Source: Azolla pinnata
Taxonomy: Eukaryota > Streptophyta > Polypodiopsida > Salviniales > Salviniaceae
Assembly (NCBI GenBank): GCA_037176905.1
Contig: JBBBWG010006202.1
Location: 1 to 26,924 of the forward strand
DNA: 26,924 bases
Direction: 5' to 3'
Positions 9,901 through 19,700 of this stretch are shown here, piece after piece; the first letter of the stretch is position 1, and each line of letters begins with the position of its first letter. Position numbers and translations under genes: made by a program. The notes beneath the pieces are model-generated. The model saw only the letters and a program-made list of their open reading frames with translations. It was not told where the DNA came from and made no database searches.

Positions 9901-11853
9901 TTCTTGTTTTATGTTGCTCTTATCTTGTTTCCTTCCCTTGCCAGGTCATTGTCTCTGCGAGGAAGCCGGAGTTTTTCCAAATGTCGAACCCACTCTATGA
10001 GGTGGTGACTGAGGATGGATTGATGCGCCCCTGTTTCAAGGCTCGTCCAGGTAGATGTCCTGACCCCATGTCATGAATGTCTGGGAAGAAAAGGTTGCCG
10101 CTGTTGATGTTCTGAGTTCTTCCCCTCCATGCAAGGCCTAATGTAGACATCCTTTAGGGGGTCTTTACTGCGGAGGGAACGCCCAAATGGTGGAGAAGAC
10201 CTTGGGAGTTCGAGGCGATCAAACGCTCTACGTGGGCGATCACATCTACACCGATGTCAGCCAGTCGAAAGTTCATCTACGGTGGAGAACAGCCCTGATA
10301 TGTAGAGAGCTGGAGAAAGAGGTGGGTAGATGTGATTGTATCGAATCTAGACTGGGATCTTTGTCAGGTGGCTATGGGATAGATATGTGTCATCGTTGTC
10401 GTGTTTGCACTGGATTCTTGCTAGGTAAGGGCTTTGGCATATGGGCGTGAGCATCGGGAGAAGCTGATTGAGCTGATGAATCAGAAGGAGGTGGTCGGCG
10501 ATGTGTTCAATCAACTGCGCCTTGCGTTACAACGCCGTACAAAAGATCGTGCAGCCCAGGTGCAGTCATGGATCCTCCTTATAGGTTTTCTGACTGTTTC
10601 TGCACATCATGTGATCGATGTGCAGAAACGGTGGGAAAACAACACGACGAGAATGCGATCAATGTGCAGAAACAGTGGGAAAACAACACGACAAGAATGT
10701 GATCTTGTGAATCAGGCTGGCCCCGCTCTTTAACCCAACACTGAGACTGGTTGTGGTTGTAGGAGAGTGATTCCAAACCATGAAAGTGGTGAAAAAAAAC
10801 TGCATTGCTAAAGTTAGGCCAACAAAGTTAGTACTGAAATTCTTGGTGTGTAGCTCTTATCGATTGATGAAACCATAGATGGAGGGCGGGAGGGGAAAAG
10901 ATATGCATGAAAGATTCAAGAAAATATTGGGACTTGGAATCCCCACTACTTTGGGATGCGGCTACAATTTGTACATCCTTGTTTTGTCGATGGAAAGCTG
11001 TCTCAGAGAGCCCAGCCTGTTTCATTGTTTTGCTTTTACGCAGACTCCATTAGTGACAGACATGGATGAGAGGGAGCTGGCTGAAAACATGCAGAAAATG
11101 CTGCTTACCATGAGGCGATTGGATGAGAAAATTGCTCCGATGCTCGAAGCTGATGGAAAGTTCTTCAACAAAAGGTAGTAATGCATCTGTGTTTCATTTC
11201 AATGTTTTCTTTTTTGCAATCGTAAGCATTTCATCTACGGTATAGCGCTTTGGCACAAAAAAGGGACAAGTTACCATCATTTCTCAAACTGTACTTGCTA
11301 TATTTTAGTATCTTGGTCTTCGTTAAAACGCTTCAAAAATATTCGAGTACATGCATCTGATGATATGCATGCATATCCCTAAACCCCCAAAACCCAAAAC
11401 CTCCAGATATTTTTCTTTTCACTGCATGATTTTTTTCGTGTTCCGTGAGTTTTGCAGATGGGGATATCTATCAAGATCTGGGCTGTGGGATAAAAGCCAT
11501 TTGACAAGGCAAATCGAGAAGTATGTAGAAAAAACGGTTTTTTTCTCCTCCTCGAATCTTGTATTTGGGCCTCTGCCGTTTGTTTTGGTGGTTGTATATT
11601 GTGAGGTTGTTAACATGCTCTGTCTGAATGTATAGATATGCTGATATCTACACATCTCGGGTCTCCAATTTCCTCCGATCAACACCATTCATGTATTTTA
11701 GGTCTCATGCCCAGGTAAGAAGAAGAATCTTCCGGCCTTTTATTTTTACCCAGATCCATGGCTATGAACTCTGATGATGAAAGTTGCTGCTGCCCAATAA
11801 AACCATTTTTCCTCTTTCTGCAGAGTCTTGCTCATGATCTGCAGTCCTATTGA
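6990..11853 (+). CDS. HAD-superfamily subfamily IG 5'-nucleotidase-like hydrolase
   Basis: Seventeen exons: 6990-7482, 7639-7739/7743, 8438-8532, 8645-8734, 8823-8938, 9032-9131, 9216-9287, 9385-9432, 9522-9599, 9704-9823, 9945-10050, 10158-10321, 10425-10559, 11044-11174, 11458-11520, 11636-11714 and 11824-11853, about 674 codons. The HAD motifs are present: nucleophile DMDYT near residue 220, motif II LLLITNS near 404-410, and motif IV GDHIYTD near 501-507. The family dephosphorylates purine nucleoside monophosphates or related phosphates; the substrate here is not shown. The first 60 or so residues are Ser/Arg/Ala-rich and acid-poor, suggesting an organelle transit peptide. The start is the only ATG giving this leader. 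Oddities: the exon 2-3 junction keeps frame only with the weak donor after 7743, and intron 10 has a GC donor. The family call is firm; localisation is inferred. Confidence 0.93.
10595..10705. repeat. 44-bp tandem pair with inverted arm in gene 1 intron 13
   Basis: Units 10618-10661 and 10662-10705 (atgtgcagaaac, gtgggaaaacaacacgac) differ at only a few sites. Just upstream, gtttctgcacatc is the reverse complement of gatgtgcagaaac, leaving an 8-base loop. The segment could therefore fold into a 13-bp hairpin in the pre-mRNA. Intron 13 (10560-11043) is the longest intron but one in the gene. Confidence 0.8.
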
Positions 11854-12285
11854 AGTATGACCCCGTTGCCATAGCCATCTATATCTATATATATAGATAT
11901 ATATATATATATATACAGAAATATGATTAGAAGGAGCTGGAACCTGAATGATTTTCAGACGGTTCCAGCTTCGTAAGCAGCAGACCATGATGTTCTCACT
12001 GATCTCATGTGTTTGTCGACTTGCGCGATGGATTCAGAACACCAAAATAAAGTGCTGCATTAACCCTGATTCTCTATCTCGGTGTATACAAAGATATAAA
12101 TTCCATGTTTCCCCCCTCCGATTGATTGATGGAGCGATCTTCAAAAGAAGCCTTGAAAAAAAGCTGTAAATTCCTCTTGATAGAGAGGGGAGTTTCCCAT
12201 AACCGATGTCTGTAAAGTAAAAGATTTGCTGCTCCCTAGAGCGCACAGATCACCATTGTCGTTAACACCTCTGCACTGAGGTTGC
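11854..12285 (+). other. gene 1 3' flank with (TA)n tract
   Basis: After the TGA stop, an alternating T/A run at about 11879-11919 is followed by ordinary sequence. An aataaa hexamer at 12046-12051 is the best poly-A signal candidate, about 195 bp past the stop. No other gene is seen. Confidence 0.5.
12046..12051 (+). other. candidate polyadenylation signal, gene 1
   Basis: An exact aataaa lies about 195 bp after the stop codon. Plant signals are loose, so other sites could be used. Confidence 0.4.
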
Positions 12286-12855
12286 AAAAAAAGATTGGAT
12301 TTGCTTTCTGGTATGATTTCCTTTGTTCAATGGGAATGTAGAAACCAGTAGGAATGGTGTTGTAGGGTGAGTTGCCCCATCCAAGGAGCAAAGCCCTAAT
12401 CCAAATATTCTCCATTCCTTGCTTGAAGACCATGCCATTGATTGAATGCATTTGTTCCAATTGTAAGATGATCATTAAAAAAGATTGGATTTGCTTTCTG
12501 GTATGATTTCCTTTGTTCAATGGGAAATTAGAAACCTGTGGGAATGGTGTTGTAGGGTGAGTTGCCCCATCTAAGGAGCAAAACCCTAATCCAAAGTGTC
12601 TCCATTCCTTGCTTGAAGGCCCTGCCATTGATTGAATGCATTTTCTCCAATGTAAGATGATCGATAAAAAAGATTGGATTTGCTTTCTGGCATGATTTCC
12701 TTTGTTCAATGGGAAAGCAGAAACCTGTAGGAATGGTGTTGTAGGGTGAGTTGCCCCATCCAAGGAGCGAAACCCTAATCCAAATATTCTCCATTCCTTG
12801 CTTGAAGACCATGCCATTGATTGAATGCATTTGTTCCAATTGTAAGATGATCATT
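12286..12855. repeat. three tandem copies of a 190-bp unit
   Basis: Units start at the a-run before aagattggatttgctttctg at about 12286, 12476 and 12665 (spacings 190 and 189). Each ends with ttgtaagatgatcatt or a near match, and the last ends near 12855. Units 1 and 3 share ccaaatattctccattcc, where unit 2 differs. Open frames run through the array on the minus strand, but the repeat peptide changes frame from unit to unit because the period is not a multiple of three. I treat it as non-coding. It lies between the convergent 3' ends of genes 1 and 2. Confidence 0.92.
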
Positions 12856-13042
12856 TTATATCTTCTCAATTTTGCATAGCTTGATGCATCCCAATGTCAA
12901 GCCCTGAACACCCTAAATGGGCAAGAATCTCAAGTCCAAAGCTTATGGAAGAAGAGAAGGGCCAAGAATCCGAGAACATCTAGGACTAGCTCGCAGCGCC
13001 TGAATGAAGAAGATTACAACGATCGATGATCGAAGATCATCG

Positions 13043-13096
13043 CAAGTGGGATTGAATCGAATTACAAGTGGGATTGAATCGAATTACAAGTGGGTA
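13043..13096. repeat. 22-bp tandem repeat near the gene 2 3' end
   Basis: The word caagtgggattgaatcga begins at 13043 and 13065, and its first eight bases occur again at 13087. The period is 22 bp and the full copies are identical. It lies about 60 bp past the gene 2 stop. Confidence 0.85.
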
Positions 13097-13119
13097 GAGG
13101 AGGTGGGTGCCAAAGGGTC

Positions 13120-13125
13120 TTTATT
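13120..13125 (-). other. candidate polyadenylation signal, gene 2
   Basis: The minus strand reads aataaa 28 bases after the TGA stop of gene 2. This is close to the stop but usable in plants. Confidence 0.45.
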
Positions 13126-13152
13126 CCCCACCGAGAAACTGCACCGATTCCT

Positions 13153-16100
13153 TCACCCTCGATTCACTCGTAGTCGATCAGGGTTTCTCTCGAGTGCCCA
13201 CAGATAAGCAACGAGGCCGATGTAAGGGACGTAGCGCAGAGGCCGAACGAATCGGGCACTCTCACGGTCGATGTTGGAGAGGTTGTCGCCGATGAGCCAG
13301 GGCTGGAAGAGGGTGTACAAGCAAATGTCCCAGATGAAGGCGTAGCCGAGCCTATCGCTGGCCAGATACTGGAGGAAGAATGCCCATCGCTCGGCGGCGT
13401 CGCCCACGCTGTCGCTGGGCCGCCCGACGAAGAACCAGGCGATCGAGACGAGGCCCGCGAGAGCCCCCACGATGCCGAGGGCCTTGGAGTTTGTTCCGCT
13501 GCTTAGCGCATCCTCGATCGCGTTCCGATCTGTTGGCGAGGACAACGCCTCTCTAGCGTCCTTCGGCGATAGCCGGATGGCCATGTATGGAATCAGGGCA
13601 ACTGATAGACAAACAAACATTGCATAAGGGAGTGTGTCGAGAGTTGTTGCATCTTTTACCAGAATCGATTGCAGATAGAAGAAGAAGAAGAAGAAGAAGA
13701 AGAAGAAACTACGAGAGTTTTTACAGTGATGTTATATGGGAACTTTGTCTCTTAGAGTTAGACTTATGTCATTTGGTAGTACAAGATACTTAACTTTGCG
13801 AGTTTTTGCAGTTATGTTATGTGGGAACTTTGTCTCTTAGAGGAGTTAGACTTACGTCATTTTGGTAGTACATCTCCGAAGAATAAGAAGATACTTGAAC
13901 TTTGGGAGTTTTCAACAGTCATGATATATGGGAACTTTGTCCCTTAGAAGAGTTAGACTTAGGTTATTTGGTAGTACAACTCTGAAGAAGAAGTAGAAGA
14001 AGGTACTTAACTCTGGGAATTTTCACAATTCTGTTATACGAGAACTCTATTACCTTGGAGGAGTTTTGACTTATGTTATTTGGTAGTACGATTCCGAAGA
14101 AGGAGGAGGAGGAGATACTCAAGTTTTCACAGTTGTGTTAGAGTTGTGACAATTATGTTGTATGGGAACTTTGTCCCCTAACTTTAAGAGTTTTTAATTG
14201 TATGAGAAGTTTGTTGTCCCCCGAGAGGAGTTAGATTTATGTTATTACCTTACAAGGCTAACCTTGCCGCATCATCACTACTTTTAAAGTAATTCCGATA
14301 GCAAAGGTGTTAACATGCATTACGAAAAGAAGGATAGAAGAAGAAGGTACTTAACCATTGGTGAGGAACATTTGGACTCCCCAGAGTGCGAGCAGCGAGC
14401 CCTTGAAACGGTCGGACCTCTTATCCGTGAATAGGAGCGGCGCAAACATCAGCGACCAGCCGATGACGAAGTTGAACAGCGCCTCCGCGGTCTGATCGAT
14501 GCAGTAGCGAAAGACAGAGAACGAAAAAAAAAACAAGGAAAGAAAAAAATGTGAAACATTTCTGGCTCGAGCCTGCCGACCGATAAGCGACGTAAATCTT
14601 GTGTATGATGATGGGATTAGCAATGCGAATATTGTATCTAATGATGGGATTAGCCGCGCAAAATCTTCTGTCTGAGCTCTAGCAATGCAGACACTATAGC
14701 TAATGATGGGAGGATTAGCATGCGAATCTTCTATCGTTAGCTACAATGTTTGCATATTAGATGGAATATGTGCACTGCTAATCCCATCATTAGATACAAG
14801 ATTTTGTGCTTTTTAAGGAAGATAAGCCCGGAATTTAAAGACGAGTGAAAGCCAGAGAAGAACGGAGCTCGAAGTGGGGGCCAAAAAAAGACTCACCGGA
14901 TGCACGACCGGCGACTCCAGGAGATGGACTCCCACTGATCTGTGCCAGAAAACAACACGGATGCAAGTAAAGCTCCTGATCGCGGAGACTGAGCTGAGAT
15001 GTTAACAAGACACAGAGCAGAAGACTCTTTTTTTTTTTTTTGACTTACGCAGATTCGCGAAGGGCAGGATGTAGAGGAAGTTGAGCGAGAGGTCGATGAT
15101 CATCGTGACCGTGTCGGGTTTGATGGCCCACACCGGATCGCCCTAATGTCAGAAGCCAGAACCGACATTAAGCACCAAATCTGGCAAGTCGATTATTATT
15201 ACTACTGGGTAGCATCATCCATCATCCATCATCCATCATCCGCATCAGCATCCATCATACATCATCATTCGCATCAGCATCCGCATTAGCATCAGCATCA
15301 TGCATGATGCATCATGCATCGACATCGAGCCTCATCCTCATCCTCTCACTCTATGTATGCATGTGCGCATTCACTCCGTCGATGCATGTATACCACGGGC
15401 ATGCCTCTGTAATCTACATGCTTGCCGTTCCGCGCATGCATGCACATCGCCGCATGCGCATGCATGCGTGCGAGGCATCCATGCATGCCATCAGCGCATC
15501 ATGCCTACGTGCTTGAGCACGCATTTGTACGTGCACATACATACCCATGCCTGAGCACATGCATGCATATGGGACATCGGTCTGCACACGGACACATGCA
15601 TGGGCACATCCATGACATAAGCCCAACGAAGGAGGCACATGCACATATATCCATGCATGCATCCAATGCCTACACGCAAGCGCGCATGGACATGCTACAC
15701 GGATGCGCACATTCATCCATCCATCCATCCATAATATAGGCATGGATGGATGCATGCATCCATGCTGTCGATGCATCATGGATGGGTGCATGCATGGTGC
15801 GTGCGCCACCGGATGCATGCATGGTGCGTGTAGACATGGATGGATGCATGCATCCATGCTATCGATGCATCATGGATGGGTTTATGCAAGCATGCATGGT
15901 GCGTATGGTGCGCCGCGTGATCGTATGCATGCATGGTGCGCCGCGCCATCGTATCCATGCATGGTGCGCCGCGCCATCGTATCCATGCATGGTGCGCCGC
16001 ATTCCTGCGCAGGGAAGAAGAAGGAGAAGCAGAGCGATGGCGATGGCGATGGCGGAAGGAAGCTTACAGGAGCATAGGGCAAGATGAAGAGCCAGAGCAC

Positions 16101-16523
16101 GTACACCCCCGCCAGCGCGTACAGCAGCACTGCAGGCCGCCGCAGCTCCTCCTCCTCCTCCTCCTCCTCCTCCTCCGCGGCCCCTTCCCGCCTCGCTCTG
16201 CAGCCATGGATCCTCAGACGATGGCCCCCGTTCTCCCCCGGCAACAGCAGCAGATGCAGATGATGCAGATCCCGCCTCCCTGAGGTCGCCAGGCCTCCTC
16301 CTCCTCCTGCTGCTGCTTCTGCTGCCGCTTCTCGGCACTTCTGCTGGCGAGGATGCGGCGGAAGACGGCGAAGAAGCGCGGATGTGGTCGCTTGCAGAAG
16401 ATGGCGTTGTTGGCGTTGGCCATGGCCATGGGAGCTTGTGCTGCTGCTGCTGCTGCAGGCTGGAGAAAGGCGGGGGAGAAGGGATTGCGAGGCGGGGAGG
16501 GAGAGGAGGCGAGCAGCAGCCAT
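13153..16523 (-). CDS. multi-pass membrane protein, likely plastid, family function unknown
   Basis: Five exons on the minus strand: 16523-16068, 15142-15049, 14934-14897, 14491-14356 and 13601-13153, with consistent phases, about 390 codons. The start is the ATG beginning MAAARLLSLPASQS. The next 100 residues are Ser/Arg/Gln-rich and few are acidic, as in a plastid transit peptide. A run of about 11 Glu near residues 115-127 precedes the first membrane segment (LLYALAGVYVLWLFILPYA). About six further hydrophobic segments follow: LSLNFLYILPF, LFNFVIGWSLMFAPLLF, LWGVQMFLTNVALIPYMAI, LGIVGALAGLVSIAWFF, FIWDICLYTLFQPWLIG and YVPYIGLVAYLWAL. The layout recalls uncharacterised chloroplast membrane proteins conserved in plants and algae. 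I assign no reaction. It shares an upstream region with gene 3. Confidence 0.85.
13602..14355 (-). repeat. gene 2 intron 4: diverged 85-123-bp tandem repeats
   Basis: A (GAA)n run (about 13677-13708) is followed by five or six diverged units marked on the plus strand by ggaactttgtc (13738, 13823, 13930, 14164), with weaker forms near 14041 and 14203. Each unit also holds gagttagacttatgtcattt and ggtagtac or close variants. Several units end in gaag followed by a word close to tacttaac, the complement of the real 5' splice site of this intron. See the findings. Confidence 0.85.
14600..14810. repeat. direct and inverted repeats in gene 2 intron 3
   Basis: The word atgatgggattagc occurs near 14609 and 14641, and a form with a small insert occurs near 14703. 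The inverted form, gctaatcccatcattagata, lies at 14778-14797. Its longer arm, tctaatgatgggattagc with flanking words tgtat and caaaatctt, pairs with 14636-14665. The two arms could form a stem of about 30 bp with a loop of about 110 bases. Confidence 0.75.
15143..16067 (-). repeat. gene 2 intron 1: CATGCATG-dense low-complexity intron
   Basis: The 925-bp intron is made of catcatcc runs (15216-15300), then many atgcatgc words. It also has a 94-bp direct duplication starting at 15741 and 15835 (catggatggatgcatgcatc) and a 28-bp tandem unit (catgcatggtgcgccgcgcc) near 15926, 15956 and 15984. By eye, 13 exact CATGCATG octamers fall between about 15299 and 15990. Open frames on both strands here are Cys/His/Met/Ala-rich products of the repeat and are not genes. 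Confidence 0.9.
16147..16178 (-). repeat. coding (GAG)n tract encoding poly-Glu in gene 2
   Basis: A run of ctc triplets on the plus strand reads as consecutive GAG codons on the minus strand within gene 2 exon 1. It makes a stretch of about 11 Glu just before the first membrane segment. It is a pure trinucleotide repeat, so its length is probably variable. Confidence 0.85.
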
Positions 16524-16605
16524 GGCGCGGGATGTGGAAAGCTCAAGGATATGGAAGGAGAAGACCAGGTTTTGCTCGTATACGACCACATCTGCAGACA
16601 CGTAG

Positions 16606-16645
<40 letters not shown>

Positions 16646-16755
16646 GCCGTCGTCTTCCTCCTCCTGTTGTGGTCGACAAAACATTGGGAGGAATTTACAG
16701 AAATTGTCCCTTTCCCTCTCGATCTCTTCTGCTGCTGCTGCTGCTGCGTGTGGCT
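16524..16755. promoter_or_regulatory. shared divergent promoter region of genes 2 and 3
   Basis: The two start codons are 232 bp apart on opposite strands (145 bp if gene 3 starts at 16669), leaving no room for separate full promoters. The interval holds an (ATC)n run at about 16605-16645 and a (CTG)n run at about 16728-16747. No convincing TATA box is seen for either gene. Shared control is inferred from spacing alone. Confidence 0.55.
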
Positions 16756-19700
16756 ATGGCGATGACCTGCGTCTCGCCGTTCCTCTTCTGCCCCGCTCCA
16801 TCGCCATCTCCGTCTCCTGGATTCACCCGCCGTCCTCTTCCACCTCTTGCTTCCCTGCCGTCTTTCAGATGCACATCGCCATGCCTGCTGCGCCTGCCTG
16901 GCACTGCAGATTCTTCTTCCTCCTCTTCCTCCTCCCCTTCTTCGGCAATGGTGCATTCCTCCTCGTTTTCTTCGAGAGGAAGGTCCTCTTCCTCCCTTGT
17001 CTGTTTCTGTACAAAGTCTCATTCGTCACCATCGCCATCGCCATCGCCAGGAGCATCAGCATCAGCGTCAGCGTCAGCATCAGCATCAGCCTCACTATCA
17101 TCCGATGGATCTCTGACGGAGAGCAGCAGGAAGATCCTGATGGCATGGGACTTCCCTCAGATCGTCGACCTTGCCGAAGATGGAACTCTTGTGGCTCTTC
17201 GGCCCCCGACTCAGCGCGAGAAGGAGCAGCGGGACCAACAAAGAGGGTACAAGCAGCCTCTGCTGGTCATCCTCATCGGGACATCGCACTTCTCCATGCT
17301 TTCTGCTTCCCATGTGGCCCGGGTCGTGCACACTGTCAGACCTCAGAACGTCGTCGTCGAGCTCTGCAGGAGCAGGTTTGTCCGTTCAATTCAGCCCTAA
17401 TCTTATCTATTAACCCTAATCTCTTGCTCTCATGGACGAAATGAGATCGCACGATTTTCCTGGGGTAAAAAGCAAAGGAATGCCATGATTCTAACATATC
17501 TGCGTTGGCCATGCTCTTGCCCATCACTGTAGAATGGAAGTATACCTCCACTGTAGCTATACTTCCATCGCTGTGGAATATGGTTTGGAACGAGGCAGAG
17601 ATTTTAACCTCAACATTGCCATTAGACTCTGTGGCAAGATTTTGAGGAGAGTATGACACATTTCCCATTGTACATGCAAATGTGCATATCCCTGGCAAGG
17701 TGCAGTAATTTACTGTCCCCGAAGTATAATCCTGGAAGAAAGAGGGCAGACCTTTAAGTGTGTGTCTCATAGACTCCATGGCACACTATGAAAGGGTCCT
17801 TTGTAGCTGAGAGCTTTGTTATCTCACAGCTCTCAGGCTCACCTGTGAAGCAACTAGGGAACGACAGTTGAACTCTTGCATCCAAGCTAGGTGTGCCTTA
17901 CATGAATGAATTCTATTGTTTTTGCATTTCGAGCTAGTCTTGAGTTTTTCTCTATTTTATCTTTGATGATTAGGTTTTTATCATACAAGAAAGTTGTGCG
18001 TTTGGTCACTTGCTTCTATGAGCCCATTTAGGGTCCCGATGATTCATCTCATTGATAAGTGAACATGATAACCGACTAATAAGCAAAATTTATTTGGCTG
18101 AAACATGCTTTTGAGCTCTCCATTTCTTTGTGCACACCTATTTTAGCATGCAGTAAGCCCCAGCATCACAAAAACTGGAGAAATGCCACTTCTGTATATG
18201 CATTGGTCTAAAATCTTGATGAGGGAATACCCAATAGAAAGCTGATTTGGACCTCCCTGTAACAGATTCCCAGATTGCAGAGATTTTATTTCCATCTTGA
18301 TGTAGACGTCGGACAAGTACTTAACAAATGTGAAATATGTTCTAGCATCACTGTACATAAAAACGCATCCAACTTATAATATTTACTGTCCTTACTGCAC
18401 GTTTCTGTCGCCAGCCCCTCTACCAAGATTCTCCAAATGAAAAATTTAGCATGAAAGGGCTGAAACCTTCATCCAACCATAATGCCCGATCCTTTACTCA
18501 CCATGTCCAACAACTATTCCCTTTGAAATACTAATATGCCTTTGACGGGTTCATATATCAAAATAAACCCTAATCTTGGCTCGGAAAATCGAAGCGGGAA
18601 GTGGCTGAATGAAAAAAGCGTTTGATTTCAGTAAATCCACTTCAAAAGAGAGATTCGAATCGTATCTCCTCCCTTAAACATTTTGATCCATCCATCCATA
18701 ACTTAACGGTTGGCGGTATGTAGTGTGAAAAAATAGCAAAAACCTCTATGTATATGAATCTATAAAACGAGGGATACAAGTATAACCACTATTCTATTCC
18801 CTTCTTTTTATGTGGTATGCTTTTCCAGCACTCACTTTATTTACTTTCCAATCCTCCTTCGGTTAATAGCAATTAATTTAAGGCAATAGGAGATTATAAG
18901 ACCGGCAAAATTCAAATCTTTGGTCCCCACTTCTTACAACTTCTAGATGCTATCAGCATTGTGTTTCTTGCAAAACTGCAGGGCGGGACTCATGAATGAC
19001 GTGCCAGAAACCCAAGATAGTAATGGGAAGAAATTGAAGTCAAACCTCATGTCGATTACTGGCCAAAACTTTGGTGCAGCAATAGGACGCAGCCTTCAGC
19101 TTGGTAGTAATACCAGAAGTTCATTCTTTTCTTGGGATTCTAGGGATTTAGGGTTTTGGATTATGGGCCAAAACCAAGTTCCTGGTTTTCTGGGTTCTGC
19201 ATTTTCTAGCACACAAAATGTTTGTTGACGACTTTGTGTTGTAAGCTGTGTTTGAAATATTGAGCAGTCTGATAAGCAGGGGGTCAAACAGCCATGGGCT
19301 TGAGGTTCATATTAGGCCGTGTATCTGAAAAGCTGTCCTCTGTAACTGGAGTTGCATCTGGTGAGGAGGTAAATACCTGTCCCTTTCCCTTTTGTTCTTC
19401 TTGCAGTTTCCTATGTTCAGAATCAAGAGCAAGCAATTCTGTCTGTTACCTTGAGAAAGCAGTTCCGAGCTGCACGCAGAGCATCAGAGGAAGTTGGTGC
19501 TCAGCTTGTACTAGGAGATAGACCCATAGAAATAACTGTAAGTAACAATTTGCTGTTTCCATTGCTCATGGATCCACTCCAAAATAATAAGTAATTTATA
19601 TGAGCTATTGACCTTTACGGGATGACTTCCGTTGATTGTTGGTATTTGGGGATGAAGCATGTCTGCTTCAGTTTATGATACTTGTGACATTTCTTTCTTG

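Noticed and set aside
12236-12869. minus-strand open frames of 193 and 113 codons
   Set aside because: They lie in the 190-bp tandem array, and the repeated peptide shifts frame from unit to unit, as expected for non-coding sequence.
15300-16087. several overlapping open frames on both strands
   Set aside because: All are translations of the atgcatgc low-complexity intron of gene 2 and consist of Met/His/Ala/Cys repeats.
16353-17444. 363-codon plus-strand open frame overlapping the gene 2 start and gene 3 exon 1
   Set aside because: It is in a different frame from the conserved TraB segment (GTSH, VVVEL). Its translation is low-complexity Ser/Ile runs from ATC and CAT repeats, and it crosses the gene 2 coding exon antisense.
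17336-17779. 147-codon minus-strand open frame in gene 3 intron 1
   Set aside because: It overlaps the coding end of exon 1 antisense and shows no family motif. Intron sequence alone explains it.
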